Notes: generated from the sequence alone by a model not told the origin. Shown: positions 37,452 through 53,136, numbered from the stretch's first letter. The stretch: DNA of 64,000 nt from Gonapodya sp. JEL0774 (GCA_027604505.1 JADIIX010000049.1:91388-155387), one strand, 5' to 3'. Program-made: numbers and translations.

Positions 37452-40375
37452 CTATGAGGTTCCGGTCTTGTTTTTCCCCTCGTCTGCCTCAACAACGTCT
37501 TCTTCGTCACCAGAGCCCTTCCGGCTACGCTTCACCTCCCTGTCCTCGCTCTTGCTGTCGTCTTCGTCGTAGTTGGTCTCGTCTAGCCCCCGCTTCACCG
37601 TTGCACGGTCTTCGGTGTTGGTGGTGGCTGTGGCTGGCGTTGAGGGGGTGGGAGTGTTGGTGCTGATAGCTGACACAGCCGCGAGCTGATCCAGCGGGGA
37701 CAGATCCGTTGGTGAGGAGCGTGCACCACCACCGGTGTTGCCAGTAATGACGCTGTTACTGTTGCTGCCATTGTTTCCACTGATTCCGTTGCCACCGTTG
37801 CTACCTGACAGCCCGGACTGACCATTCGTTGCCACCGGGGTGACAGTCGCCGGAGGCATGATTGATGCCGCATGCAATGATCCCAGACCCGACAACGCCG
37901 CTGCTGCCATCACATCAAGGCCATTCGTTGTCGTCGTTGGCGTGTAGCGCTCTGATGTCGGTAAAGCCGCAGACGTCACCGGTGGCACGGGCAGTGTGGA
38001 CTGCTGATTGGGCGGGGTGTACAGTCGGGCCGGGGGGGTTGGAGCTGGAGGAGATGTGAAACCAAATGAATGATGTGCACAAGCGGGCTCACAAATACGC
38101 AATGGGTGGTGCTCACCTGTTCCCGAACTCTGCTCTCTATCTTGCCCGTAATACCCGGCAGGCGCTCCATTGGAGACTTGAGACCCGTGTCCAAGTGTCC
38201 CGTTCTGTCCCGCTCCCGGGGCACCAGAGGTTACTGACGGGTATCCAGGTCTCCGTGACCCATCCATATTTGGCGACGGCACCACCGCTGACTGATGCTG
38301 CATGGGGGCCATCTGCATTCCAAGCCCATTTGGTCCATTTGGTCCAGTCGGACCTCGAGAGGCGTTGCCTGGAGCGGTGCCGTTTGAGTGGGGAGGCATT
38401 GGCGGGTTGGAGTTCCACCGGGGCTCGGAAAGTGGTCCAGAGGGACCTCTTTGTGGAGGAAGGGGTGACTGATGCTGTCCAGGGTAGGAAATGGTCAGAT
38501 GTCGGTAGAGCAAACTTGCGACACGATGTCGCTCACATTCGATCCGGGACCACCCGAGCCGTTCACTCTTGAGTACCCCGGAATCTGTTGGGGAGGCCCC
38601 CATGGCTGACCCTGAGGCCCTTGTGCTCCATTGGGATGCTGTTGACTTTGGAAAGCCATAGGGTTCACCCTATCCTGCGGTCCCGCAGGAGGTACCACGT
38701 TATGCGCGCCTTGTTCAAGAAGTTGCAGCCGCTGCTTGACATGCGGATTGTTGGGGTCAAGTTCGAGAGCGCGCTTGTACGCATCCATGGCATCACTGAT
38801 TTGGTTGTTACACGATTCGTAGAGAGTACCGAGGTCGTACCTGAGGACAAATGGTTTCACGTCGACGATGCATTCTAGTACGAGGAAGAACCAACGAGAG
38901 CGACGGGCAAGAGCCGCAAGACATACCAGACTTCACTGATGTAAGGATTCAGTCTAATGGCTCGCGAGTACGCGTCCAATGCATCCCGGTATTGGTTGAT
39001 TTGATAGTAGAGAACACCAATGGAGCACCAGAACGTTGGGTTCCTTCCATCTCTATAAACCGCCTGCTGGTACGCATCATACGCCTTGTTAAACTTTTGC
39101 TGTGCCATGAAGCACCTTCCGAGGAGATACCATGTCTGGGCATCTCCCGCGTCGGATTCTAGGGAGCGGGTGAGGAAGGACACGGCTAGCTCTTGGTTAA
39201 CGAAGGAGGAAGATTGCTGGTGGTAGAGCCAACCAAGTTGCTGGAGAACTTTAGCGTGAGTTGGGTTTTCGGCTAGGACACGCTCATATGCGCCGCGGGC
39301 GGAATCGAAGTCCTTTTGCTGCTCGTGGCTGTTTAAACGGGCATGTGCGTTACAGATAAACGTTTGATGAGACCACAGTCTAGCTCCTTTCAACTCACAC
39401 GTGCCCTATCTGGAACCATATGTCCATTTCAGTGAGGGGTTTAGGTGGGTTGCCAAGAATGTACCTGAAGCACTGTTCACCCAACACGACCCAAAGTGTC
39501 AATACATCAATACCAAGTCACCATGTCGGCATAGCACACACGAGGTAATCATACCTGCAGACTCAGATCAAACTTGCTCTGTTGCTTGTAAATGATGCCG
39601 AGGCGGAAGTAAATCTCGTTTGCTTTCTCAAACTTGGGTTCCATCCGGATAACAGCTGCAAACGCCTCCTCTGCATGGTCGTAAGAACCGTAGCGATCAT
39701 AAAGTATGCCGATACCGTACCAAAGCTTCGGCTCCTGTGGAGATGGAGGAGTAGAAAGATTAGAACAGTGCTGAGTCAAAACAGACCATCGATGCTCACT
39801 TTCGGGTTCGGTAAGTGATACAACGCTTGTTGATAGGCCTGATACGCCTTCTGGAGATCGTCTTGCATGAGGTAGCAATGTCCCAACGCGCCCCAAACCT
39901 CGCCGTTTCCTTGGTCCACACTAAGAACTCGGTTGAAGTACTCTACGGCACGAGGGTATTGTTCTCGAGCACGACAGAGAGCGGCAATTTGTGTGAGGGC
40001 TGGGACAGAATAAGGGTTGTGTCGGAGAGCAGATTCGAATGCGGCCATGGCCCTGTCGGGGTCGTTCATGGACTCCGCCAGTGTTCCTGAAGGGAGTACA
40101 AGAAGCAATTGAGCATTAGAAGGCCAAAGTGAGAGAATGTATATGCCGCGAAGTGATCCATGACATGATGGCGTGGGGATGGCAAACAGTTCGGTCCGAA
40201 AAGTTTTCCCGAATTCCCCCGGTCCCACCATCAACCTCCAACACGGCCACGTCAGAAGAAAACGCAGGAGCCATAACTCACCTATAGAGAGCCATGTTTG
40301 CTCATTCATTGTGGTGAGCCGTTGCGAAACGGTCATTGCTGGGTAAGGGTGGTTAGGAGCAGGGTGTGTCGCCAT
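37452..40375 (-). CDS. CYC8: General transcriptional corepressor Cyc8/Ssn6 (TPR)
   Basis: Cyc8 forms the Tup1-Cyc8 corepressor, recruited by DNA-bound repressors. The start at 40375 gives MATHPAPNHPYPAM and joins, across a GT-AG intron at 40288, to GTLAESMNDPDRAMAAFESA. About ten tetratricopeptide repeats follow, with the highly conserved Ssn6 wording: ALTQIAALCRAREQYPRAVE, EVWGALGHCYLMQDDLQKAY, LWYGIGILYDRYGSYDHAEE, FRLGIIYKQQSKFDLSLQ. Later repeats include TWYLLGRCFMAQQKFNKAYD and DLGTLYESCNNQISDAMDAY. After the repeats the protein is Gln/Pro/Gly/Asn-rich, with Ser/Thr/Ala stretches, and ends in a basic-acidic tail (EVKRSRKGSGDEEDVVEADE). About seven short introns. The frame stays open 5' of the chosen Met to about 40900, so the start has some doubt. 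Confidence 0.93.
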
Positions 40376-41962
40376 CTCGACAACAGTAATTTTGGCAATG
40401 GGGGTCGAAGGGAAAGTCTCGGACTTGTCAGTTGTCCAAAGATGGAATACAGGGCGAGAACGGATGCTATGAGGTGTCAGAATGCGCGATTTGGAAGATG
40501 TTTGTTTCTTCTCTGCAGGACGGTGGAAGAGGAGCAAAGCAGTGAGGGATGAGGAGGCGACTAACCCCCCAACACGAACGGCACCGTTCGCCGACACTGT
40601 TCGCCAAATCCCCTCACAAAATAAAGCCTGTTGATTCACAAATATATCCAGTAGCGTTTGTAACTGGCTGTTGGTTTCTCGAGCTGAGATGGTTTCCGTC
40701 ATCGGCTCTCTTTCCAGCTGAACGCGACATTCCATGGCGGCAGCGGCAACTCGATGAACAAAAAGTAGTAGACACTCACATCCGATGGACTGAGACGCGT
40801 CCGAAAAGCTTATGGTGTTTGGGATGCCAGCGGATGGGTCTGTCGTTCTCTCCTGCTGCAAAGCTGAAGAATGCTGCGCGGAACACAGGAGACTCGACAA
40901 GCGTTGTCGGTTGACAGTGGTTTACGAAGGACGTCGGGTTTGTGGGTTGATATGTCTTGGCGGCAAGGTCGCACGAGTGTAAGATAATAATAATAACAAG
41001 GGGAGAGATGCATCCTCACCTCCTACCTCACTGAAACCCTTTCGGCCCCCGCCTTATCGTGAGTGGGCGGCTTTCCAAGAAACCTTTCGTTTCTCCTTCC
41101 AATTGCAACAGATGTTTGCGCCTAAGATTCTCTGTATTTCGACACGCGCCAAATAAGAAGACATCATCGACCGTGCCAAAACGAATCACTTTGCAAATTC
41201 GTATCACCGCCGTTAAGTAATACAATCACAAATTGTAGATCAATAGTTGTAGAAATTCATTTGCTTTTTTCCTACCGGTGATTGACGCTGAAATACTGAG
41301 ACCATTAGTTGTCATTTTGGCGCGTTTGTGGGTCTCGCACGAGGTGCGTGAAAGGAAAATTTCCGCAGGGTAGAAAGAGGATAAAAATGCGCTTGTCGAT
41401 TTTGAATCCGCATTACATAACGTATACGCCGTACAATGAACTCGGCTGGAACACTCCAAACCACCCGATAGAGCACACCGACATGAATAAGTGATCGCAC
41501 ACCGTGGACACAAATGTGCTAGATTGTTTTAGATCCTGTCCCGGACTCGCAAAAATAAATTTAAATGATGTGTCAGGCACTTCCCTGAGACGGCCTGAAC
41601 TCGGGTGAACTCGAGGTTTTCCATTCGGTGAGGCTTCACGGGATGGCATTACATTCTATTGATACATGCGGTACAACACTTATAGCAAGAATATTCGAAT
41701 CAGAGCCCCGGGATACAACTCACTCTCTCGTCACAATAAGTGCGGAAATGTACTCACGCAATTTCATGAGCAACCTTTCGCAGGGGGACACATACAAACG
41801 TTCTCCGAAATATGAGTGCAACTGATTCGGCTATTGCTGGCCCACTAAGGCCGCGCGTACATGCCTTTACGTTTCATTCTCCTCCCCTTGCACTAACCAT
41901 ATCAGAAATCTAAACCACCCAATGTACTTTCCTCGCCACTACGGAGCCCCATAACACTCTCC
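40376..41962. other. Intergenic region
   Basis: This 1.59-kb stretch separates the CYC8 start and MGE1 stop, both minus-strand. The CYC8 frame is open upstream to about 40900 but lacks coding sense. From 41150 to 41900 the sequence is AT-rich and has only small unsupported frames. An AAT microsatellite lies near 40985. Long upstream leaders are common for Cyc8-like regulators; nothing further can be supported. Confidence 0.5.
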
Positions 41963-43246
41963 TTATGTCTCTTTCACAACCCCCACCTGGGCGGGCCTCA
42001 CTACTCGCCCGTTCAAAACGTACCCACTCTTGATGACCTCGAGAACTTCTCCTTCCTTCCTTCCGGACCCCTCCGGTGCAGGCGCTTGAAATATCGCATC
42101 ATGTCGGCTGGGATCAAATTTTTCACCGAGAGGGTTGAACTCTTCGAGACCGTGCCGCCGGAACGAGGCGAGGAGGGAGGAGCGCGTGGCAACGACGCCA
42201 GAGTGAAGGGAGGAGAGAGATGGGTGTTGAGCGGGATCCATCTGGGGACAAAAGGGTATAGAATGATAGACGAGCAGGGTGAGATTAATACCAGGATAAT
42301 AATGATACACATGTTGCGTGGGAGGTACAGAACGATTGGGCCTAGGTCTCTGGGCAATCCGACAACTTGCCAGTCTGGCTTCCATTAGCTGGTTTTGTGT
42401 CTTTTACATGAGGATTCCACTCTCGCTCGTATATGCACTTGATTAATCTCCATTGATTGTCTGTACCATAAGACTGTCATCTTCGAACGTCACCCTCGCC
42501 AATGACCACTCCCGGCAAACTTAAACTCGCCAAATAGCTCCAGCAGTAAGACTCACCGATTCAATGGCCTTCCCGAGTACATCTGCAGGTTCAAGCAGGT
42601 CCTTTGCAAACTTTTGAATCGCGAATAGAACTTTTTGTTCTGCGTCGCGACGGGACCGTTCACGGACGTTTTCGGTTTCTGCGAGAGCCCGACGGTAGGC
42701 GTCCTATATGACGTTCGGGTTTGGTTCGGAGGTGGAGGAAAACAAGTGAAGGTCAAATGCGACGAAGTGGAAACAAACGACCAGCTACAAGGCTCTGCAA
42801 TCACAATTCCTTTAAAATTCTGGAAGTTCGCGTGGAAATTTATTGTGTTTCGCAAATTCGCTCCAGACGATTCCTCTTCCAAATCCTTCCAACTGAGAAT
42901 CGGCGTCGAGCTCTCAAAGATTTGGTCAGGCGTGTCAAAAATGACGCACCTGAAGCTCTGCAACTTGCTTTGCCTTGGACGCGAGGTCCTTCTTCAGCGC
43001 ATCAAATGCCTCCTTCGTTGGAGGAGAGTCATCTGACTTTTCCTCTTCATGTTTCTGTTCGGCTTTTTCCTCACCCTGTTTTCGGACAGGCGAAGAGTGA
43101 AGTAGCCGCCGAGTGTGCGAAGGAAGCACGCGGGCCTGCAAGGTCTGTTGGCAGATGCCAGTGATGCAGGGAGAGGGCAGGGGACCCGAGCCGACGGCAG
43201 ATGGTAGGGACGCGGACGCACGTGATGCGCAACGGAGGAGAAACAT
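41963..43246 (-). CDS. MGE1: Mitochondrial GrpE nucleotide-exchange factor
   Basis: Mge1 releases ADP from mitochondrial Hsp70 in the matrix for protein import and folding. The start MFLLRCASRASASLPSAVG opens an Arg/Ser/Ala-rich presequence through LLHSSPVRK. The coiled-coil follows: EAFDALKKDLASKAKQVAEL, then, after an intron, AYRRALAETENVRERSRRDA and IQKFAKDLLEPADVLGKAIE. The exon near 42240 gives HPSLSSLHSGVVATRSSLLA and HGLEEFNPLGEKFDPSRHDA. The C-terminal beta domain has VLEVIKSGYVLNGRVVRPAQVGV and stops at 41963. All characteristic GrpE motifs are present and length is normal (~240 residues). The PheRS gene diverges 405 bases away. Confidence 0.92.
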
Positions 43247-43651
43247 CGATTGCGGGGAGGGCGAGAAAATTGTCGGAGGAACGAGAGGGGAAAGCGTTGA
43301 GAAGAAGATTCAATATCAACAGTCTGGGAACCAAGCGTAAGTACCTGGCGGAAACCAAACGACGTGGCACACTAGACGTCATCACACTGAGTGTCAGCCC
43401 CAAACAACCTGTTCAGTAAAGCATTGCAGTGGTCATTTGATCGTTTGTTCAATTCGGTTTTACGATGCCTTTCTATGCTCTTGTATGGTTCGATTCGATA
43501 GAGGATTGTCTGCGCGCACCTGGATGTTTATGTAAATAGCAAAAAATGATCCTCCTGACTTCCTTCTTCTCTTCGTTAGAACACAATCGTTCGCCCAGTA
43601 CAAGTAAGAAATATGTGACGTGGGCACAACCCCCTTGTCCACTCTGAAACC
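43247..43651. promoter_or_regulatory. Divergent promoter between two mitochondrial-protein genes
   Basis: This 405-base spacer divides MGE1 and the mitochondrial PheRS start codons. No reading frame has supporting motifs. The arrangement could allow co-expression of two matrix proteins. Confidence 0.45.
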
Positions 43652-45606
<1,955 letters not shown>

Positions 45607-45938
45607 TTCTTATTGAATGGGCATCTATGGAGGAGATTCCTTCATTTCATCAACTTATAAAGTACAAAAGGCAGGAATATTAAAGGGGTTTGTCTCCTCT
45701 ATTGATGCACACTATACGCATGATTCTAGTTCTAATTGTGAGAAGTGCTCTCTGAACAACAAAGAGTTAAAAATATTTTTTTGCACTCATAGTTGGAACT
45801 TTGTGATACTCCGTAATAAAGACTGGGAAACGCGTGTGATCAGATACAGTGGGGTGGAATCAGTAACCCAACTTGTCATGTGACTTGTCCTGCCGGTTTC
45901 GGTGAATCGAACTCTCAGCACTTAATCTCCTCGCCCCG
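45607..45938. other. Intergenic spacer with an AT-rich open frame
   Basis: This 332-base spacer is more AT-rich than its neighbours. An 88-residue frame (45617-45883) fills it and contains four Cys, but it has no family features, and the region must also supply the promoter of the HMG-box gene, so I do not call it a gene. Confidence 0.4.
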
Positions 45939-47286
45939 ATGGCTTCGTCACAAGTTAACCTTTTCCAATCGCTAACCTCCGACTCCCCCACGTCTCGAAC
46001 TCTCTTCGCCTCCGACTCTGTGATCGAGGAACCGCCGGATCACGAATTCACAAGCATTGGGTCCACCAGTCAGCGAATCAGTCGCACAAAGAGGCCGAGA
46101 GATAATGACGATTCTGTCGATGCCCTAAAAGAAGTAGAAATGGGTGGAAAGCGAACCTACAATCGCCGACCCAAGGTATGCAGTCGCTAGTGACCTTGGA
46201 GGCATGCGTCCGCCAGATGCCACTCCTGGGATGATTGGTTGGTGGTGTCTGTAAAGCATATTTTGATCCCTTTTGTGCTACATCATGCACCTTCTTGCTC
46301 TGTGACTTCTCGGAACGGTCACCTGTCCAGCCGGACCCCAAGGCACCCCGCAAACCACCCTCATCCTACGTTGAGTTTTGTAGCCTTGAGCGCGAGGCGC
46401 TGAGGAGGAAATTTGGTGACGAGTATATTCGACGACATACATTTCAAGAGATAAGTAAGAGCATCGCAGAGAAGTGAGTTGATTGTTTGCACATGCCATT
46501 GTGTGCGTAACGCCAACGGTAAATCCACCAAACTCCAAAAAGATGGAGAACCCTGGGTATCGAGGATCCTGAGTTGAAAAAGCGCCTGGACGATCGTGCT
46601 AAGGAAGCTCGAGAAAAATACGACAAAGAGTTGTTCGCATATCAGCAGACCGACGACTTCAAACGATACCAAGCAGAGTTGGATGAATGGTGGAGAAAGA
46701 ATAGGTTGTATGGTGAGGCGTGCACTGAATCTGGGAGTTCTTTGGATTGTCAAATAATCATCTGCTACAATTTGCTTCAGCGAATGCAACCGACCTCGAC
46801 AAATCACTACACAACTCCGCCCGCGGTCTTGACTCTCTCAAATCTTCGGCACCTGACATCCACACCCTCGACTTGGCCAACCCAGGGATCGAGACTACTC
46901 TGGCGACCGCCGATCCCACTGCCCTCGGATCTGCACTGCAGTCTGTACTAGAGTCCTCCACCCTGACGGACAGAGCAAAGGAGAAACTATTTGAAACTGT
47001 CGTGCTAAAACAGTTCAGGCCGTCGAATGCGGGGGATTCTACCACGAGCAAGGAACCTGTCGAAATCGGGTCAGTGCCAAAAGACGTCCTCGGGAACCAA
47101 CCTGCCGAGCAAGTCACTGTGAGACGAAATAGTAGCTCTATGAGGTCCGGGGAAGTCCGCACGGAGATGATTGCCAGAACACAGCCAGCTGAAGGTTGGG
47201 AGCCTGCGCCCCGGCGAAGGAAGACAAGTTCCAGCAACGAGATGGTGCGCGGGAGCGTCCGGGCCAAGGGGAGGCCCAAGAAATAA
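45939..47286 (+). CDS. HMG-box protein
   Basis: HMG boxes bend DNA and occur in chromatin and transcription factors. The start MASSQVNLFQSLTSDSPTS opens a Ser/Asp-rich leader, then RTKRPRDNDDS. After an intron the box reads DPKAPRKPPSSYVEFCSLER, RHTFQEISKSIAEKW, and, across another intron, RTLGIEDPELKKRL and REKYDKELFAYQQTDDFKRY. The pattern P-x-P-x-S-[SA]-Y, F-x-E-x-S-K and W-x-x-L matches the HMG fold of Nhp6/HMGB type with a divergent third helix. The C-terminal half is low-complexity and ends in a basic AT-hook-like cluster (RAKGRPKK). Three or four introns. The partner genes are unknown. It converges on SKI3, 62 bases apart. Confidence 0.8.
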
Positions 47287-47348
47287 AGCAAATTGATATT
47301 TTTCAATATCAACGTATTGATCATACCTATTATGTTTGTACTATTGTA

Positions 47349-50300
47349 TCATGATGCCAACACCCTCTCTAAGGCAGCTCTCTGGTCCCCTGACTTGGCC
47401 AATAGAGGCTCAACCCACTTCTCCCAAGCATCAGGTGTCTCTTCGACCCGGTAGGACGTCCAACCTAGGAACAGGTCCTCCCACTGTCCCGTGACACCAT
47501 AATTGCCCTCACGAACTCGTTGCACCACCTTCGCAGCCCTCTGAGCCCCTCCTCCTGATTGGGCGAGAGCAAGTGCCTGAAGCAAACGCGAGGCTGATTC
47601 CACATCTGACGCTGTCTCCGCCCCGATCAGTACACGATTAGCGTCTGACGCCGCACCTGCTTGACCCCGAGATAGGTACCAGCCAACGCTGGAAAGGACT
47701 CCAGGTGGATTACTCGTTGCAGTGAGCAAACTGGCAACAGCATCGCCTGCGACTGAAAGTTCGAGATGCTGGTAAACAATCAAGAGCAACCGCGCCGCAG
47801 GTGTTTGCGACGGGTCTCGGGCTAGTGCGCTTTTGAGAGTTGTTACAGCTGAGCCCATGTCTTGGGCAAGCACGTAGTGACGCGCTGACAGTGTAAGAAA
47901 TAGTGGCACCATCATGTCCGGAACATCAAAGTCTTCCGTTGTAGTGCACAGCCCGGCAGAGTACTGAAAGCGCTCAACATTGGATTCCACTGCAGCGATG
48001 GGATCTGGACTGTGAAAGAAACCGGTTAAAATGGATTCAGAGAGCATGAGCCGCACCCAGTACTCTGAATGCGTATGATCTGTTGTGTCCAATTGATGCA
48101 GGTTGTCTTTCAAATACTGCGCCGTCTGCTCCAACAAATCCAATAAGCTGCGTGCAACTGCGTGCTTGCCCAGAGTTCGTCCAATATGAGCAATTTTAGC
48201 TCTGAGTGCGATCCATAGACAACAACGTGCGCCAAAACTTGAAGGGCCTGCTCGAATAGCTCTCTGTGCCGCATTCAGAGCGAGGTCCCCCCCGGACGGA
48301 CCTGTCAACTCGCCAGCCGCCAGGACTGCGATACTCGTTGAGATGGCATCCCCTCCCACCTGTCCACAGATCCTGGCGGCTGATGATTTTTCAGGTGCAC
48401 TCCGAGCAATAGCCATGGCTAGCCGTGCCCAACGTTGTGTTTCCCATGGATTCCGATGCACCGAGCGTGCCATAAAGCGCAGCGCAAACTTCGCATCACC
48501 TTGAATCCGAAACAAGCGGGAGAGCATGTCGTCCACTTCAATATCGTAGTCCCTCAATGCGTGCGAGGAAATCTTAAGAAGCTCAATTCCTGCGGCTGAA
48601 GCAATTGAGCCGTCCCCCATGACGAGCCCAAGAGAGCAGAGCGTCAGGAGGGCAGGAACGTAAGGAGTTGCTTGGGTGGAACTGGAGAACATTTTGCCAG
48701 AGCATTATAGGGTAGTCCGAGCTTCTGTTAATGCTAGAAGTTCATACCTCTGTAAGAGCTGTCTTTGCGCGAGTTCCAGATGTTGTGGTGTTCCAAGGCC
48801 GAAATAACATTTTGCCACAAGCAACGATGCAAAGTCTTTTATGTCCTTCTGTCCCTCAGCTTTAGAGTTTTCAAGCACAAGCTGAAATGAACTCAGAGAC
48901 TTATGAAGGTCTCCAGCAAAATAGGAGGCGATACCCGACACTAAATAATCCGTGGGTGCCGAACTATCCTCCAACTTTACGAACTCCCTCGCTGCTCTTT
49001 GTTCATCGACGGAGCACAGTACGCGTGCCATATTGCTGTGGATGTGCACTGAGTCTTTCACGTTTGAGTCAACAACCTCCAAAGCTCTATCGAAAACTCT
49101 CAATGCCTCAGAGTACAATTTTTGTCGCTCGTAGCACAAGCCCAGTAGGTTGTAAGCCGCGAAATCGCCATTTTTCAACTCTGTGAGTCGTGCAAGTGCA
49201 AACGTGGCTTCAGCCCACGCGATGTCACTTGAACTCCGGTCTTTCGACTTCGACAGATGCTCTTGCATGATGTTCAGGGAGTAGTGATAATTTGCTTCAG
49301 GCTGTGTCGAGAATGTACCGATCAGCAACTCGAGTGAGACAGCAGGAACTACTGATGTATTGCTACTCACCAGCGTCCCTTCACTCAATTCGTAAGAATG
49401 TGCAAAGAGCTCATGCTCCTCCCGGGTGTTCCCCTGCAGCCGATTACCAAAAGCTTGCCCCAGCCAACCATATGCATACTCCGGATCTGCCAGTTGTGCC
49501 TGAGAAAATGACTTCCGCGCAAGCTCTATGTCATGATGAAGGAGATAGAGGAAACCCAGATTCGACCAAGCGGGTGCACTCTGCGATGACACGTCACTCA
49601 GTACATGGTAAAGGATTCTTGCCATTGACATACCTTGCTATCAAGTTCAACTGCCATTATGAAGGCGTGCTGGCTCAATTTGGGGTCCTTGAGAGCCGTG
49701 ACGACGCCGAGGCTGTTCCATATAGCCACGCCACTCGGGTGGTAGTTTGTGGCCGTTTTCAGGCATTTTACACACACTGTGTATAGATACTCAGAGCTAT
49801 GGATGGAGATGAATTTCGAACGAGTAAAATAACCCAAGGCAAGGTCATGCCAATAACTTGCAAGGATATTCCGCCGATCACGACTAGTGGAACGACTACT
49901 AAGCGCAATACAGTGCTGGAACGCGATACAAGCACATGCAAGGACGGACTCCAAAAAGGAATTTGCATGAGTGTCGACGTTCTCATGAGGGAGTTGATCC
50001 ATGAAGCGATTCGAGGCAGCATTGCGTGCATTGGTCGCGTGACGGCTCGATTCGTAGAAAGCACCAATGCTTTCCACACTTTGCCTTGAAACATAGTCCA
50101 CATATACTGAGAGTCTACCAAAAGCCATGCACGAGTCACCTATCGCTTTCCACCAGCATTGTAGTTCTGGGGCAGCCTCGAATCCCCGTAGTGCAGTTTC
50201 GATAGCATCTGCAAATGTTTCTGCAGAACGAGCGTAGATACCCTTCGCCGCAAGATCCTCTCCAAACTGAGTTTGTGACATCGCAAGAGCTTGCAATGCG

Positions 50301-52958
50301 GCGATCCATAGCGCTGAGGAAGATTTGTCATCAATCCCGCCTGACAATTCCTCAACGATTTCGGTCAGCTCTACTACGGCGTCCTCGTAGTATCTTGTTT
50401 TCTCCTTCACCAGCGCTATTTTAAACCTTGGATACGGATTTTCAGGCTGTAACTCCGCCTGCCGTGTAAACGCTTTTATCGCGGCAGTGTATTTACCCTC
50501 GTGAAGGTAAGTATCTCCAAGTCCACCCCACAGCGCTGAATCTCGTACATTCAGCCGTATCGCTGCTTGGAAGGACGTGATGGCTGAGGTGAATGATTTC
50601 TTCTCAAGAGGCGATGACATGAGTGAAGTGGTACGAAATAAAGAAAGATTCAACCCACCATCATCATTTCTCCAAATGCCATCTTCTTCAACGCCCACGA
50701 TGCCCTTGGGTCTGCTGCGACCACGATCTTGCACGCATCAACCGCGTCCTCCACTTTCCCGTCTTGCATCAAATCCTCGACTACCTGTCTCCCCGCCTCT
50801 TCATCAAGTGGATCCAGTGACATTGCCTTCGCATAAAATCTGTGCGCTCTTCCTCTATCACCATCAATTTGTAGAAGATAATTGCCCAGCCAAGTGTATG
50901 CAGGGCCGAACCCATCGTCCAACTTGATGGCTCGCATAAAGTACGAACGAGAGCCGGTTTTCTTGTCCACCCGATGTTCCCCGCCCATGTCCCAAAGCAC
51001 ACGGCCGATGCGATACTGAATCTGGGCCGAATCAACAACTTCAGCAACCTCATTGAGGATCGAGAGAGCCTTGGGCAGCTCGCCAAGGTTGTATAGTGCC
51101 CAAGCATTAGATTCTTTGGCAGCGAGGTTGTCTGGAGAGAGCGAGAGAGCTCGGGAAAAGAACTCAGATGCAAGGGAAGGGTTTGCAAAGCGAGATAAGT
51201 AAAGATCGCCGAGGCCCTGTGTCAAACAATGTGTTGAACGCATGCTAAAACATACAGGAAACGGCTGGACCCACAATGATTGCCTCTATGTTGTCTGAAT
51301 CCCTCTTGAGGGCGTTCTCGAAACAGGAAAGCGCCTCGTGTCGGGAGTTCGCGTCGAGGTAATTGTAGCATTTTCCTAGAGCAATATCGACAGCCAATGG
51401 CACTCTAAGAATCATAAAAAACGAAAACACTCTATGGAAACTCAATTGGCTGTGATTGATCGCGAAGTAACACACTGTTGCAGTTCCTGCCCGGTCAACA
51501 AGGAAAATTCCTGTGCCAAGCTACCAGTGGATTTTGCAGCGGCGAGAGCTCGGTCCCAGTCTCGAAGGTCAAGAAGAAGAGCGAGTAAAAAGTGATTAAC
51601 GAAAATAGATTTGCGGAGATCTCCTGCGTTGGCTGCAAGTGCTACCTGGTGATGGCAAAGTCGTTGGTTCATTGTCTACTTGCGCGAAGAAAAACCACCA
51701 TCACAATTCACATCCAAATCTCCTTTCGCGTCTGCAGAAGAGCCACCATCCGCCCATCGTTTGTAGACCCGTACGACGTGGCCAAACGGATCCTCCTCAG
51801 GAAGCACATCGGCAGCCTTCCCCACTATATCTATATCATAGCTTTCCACATGAGCATCAGCACCATCTAAAAGAAGCAGGTAAGGTGCGGGGGAGGAGAT
51901 AAGATCGCCGACAAGGTCCCGGCACAAGTCAACAAGGCTGTTGTAGAGGCTGCGCTTCTCGTCCCGGGAAGCAGCCAGTGACAACTTTCGGCGCAAGAAC
52001 TCGACAAAGTTAGATCTGGCGGAGGAGAGTTGTTTGACTTCAGTGTCGGAGAGACCTTCAGTAGCGCCTGACTCGCGAGCCGTTTCAACGATATGCTGGT
52101 AGACCTCGCCCAGTTTCGAATTCGCGGCGATCTCCTTCTCCACTGCACGCTGCACAACATCGAGTGCTGGTGCGTCGAGACGCTTGCGGCGGAGAGCAAC
52201 TTCACGAGTGTAAGCTTCGGTTTCGTGGGTTTCATAAAGAGATGCTATACGCAGAAGGGTAGCCAGCGGTTTGCGTGAATTCGTGTCGATGGTTGAGAGA
52301 AGTGAATAGTAGGGATGAGAAGGGAGGAAGGATTGCAATACATCGGCGGCCTTCCAAGGATTCCCAAGTGTGAAATGGAGTATGTGCATGGGGACAGAGA
52401 GATGTGTCACCTTAACTCGGTCATTCAGCTTCAAATTAATTTCCACCAGCTTTTTGGTAATATCGTTCAGGTTTTTCGCGTCTTCCCTAGTTTCATCGAC
52501 GATGAGAAGGCTTTGACAACGAAGTCTCCGCATTAACAGAATCCAGTCCACTCACGCCTTGAAATACACATTCTGTATGGCCTCAAGAGTAGATACTAAA
52601 TCCGTCCACTTTTCTTCCCTTTCCAATAGCGTGAGAAGCTGATTGTATCCCTGGAAATAGCGATTGACGAATGGGATGTTGTCTCCAACACCCAATCTCA
52701 AGAAGATCGTTTTCGTTCAATTCAGACCTGAAATGCTGCAGTCTGCGTGCGATTCACATCAATCGCTCTCAAGTAAGCTTGTTGTGATTCTATGTTGTTC
52801 CCCAGATTCTGCTCCGCATTTGCGAGGAATACGAGTCCGAAATAGTTGTTCGAATCCTCTTCCAAAACCATTGTTGCTCTCTCCTTTGCGAGCGCATAGT
52901 CTTTAGCATCGACAAGTGCCTCACGCGCTTGCTTCAGAAGCGCTTTGACGGATGCCAT
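47349..52958 (-). CDS. SKI3: Ski3 (TTC37-like) TPR scaffold of the Ski complex
   Basis: Ski3 holds the Ski2 helicase and Ski8 together to feed mRNA to the cytosolic exosome for 3'-5' decay. The start is MASVKALLKQAREALVDAKD with LAKERATMVLEEDSNNYFGL, matching the Ski3/TTC37 N-terminus, at 52958. Many TPR motifs follow: AFFLAHSYELSEGTLV-type repeats near 49400, ESNAWALYNLGELPKALSIL near 51100, and GPAYTWLGNYLLQIDGDRGR near 50900. SSALWGGLGDTYLHEGKYTA is near 50530, AWSNLGFLYLLHHDIELARK near 49540, and NLLGLCYERQKLYSEALRV near 49150. The last 450 residues form a continuous frame (47349-48692) ending WVEPLLAKSGDQRAALERVL. About seven exons encode an estimated 1,400 residues or more, as in Ski3. 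A separate TPR gene in the middle is unlikely because the frames join at splice sites. Confidence 0.85.
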
Positions 52959-53136
52959 TTGGAATGTTAGAAAAATATGCAATCAATTCGTACTAGTGCA
53001 TGTCTATTCTGAATATCATTCGTCAATCAGGATTCTAAGGAAAGATATTCGCAATCTACACCCGTTCACAGTCACTGTTGAGACACTATCCTGCAAATCG
53101 TGACAAGGCCCGAGTCTCTGCCACCCATCAATCGCA

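Noticed and set aside
45617-45883. 88-residue frame between PheRS and the HMG-box gene
   Set aside because: No recognisable motif and it occupies a short AT-rich spacer that must include a promoter and a 3' end.
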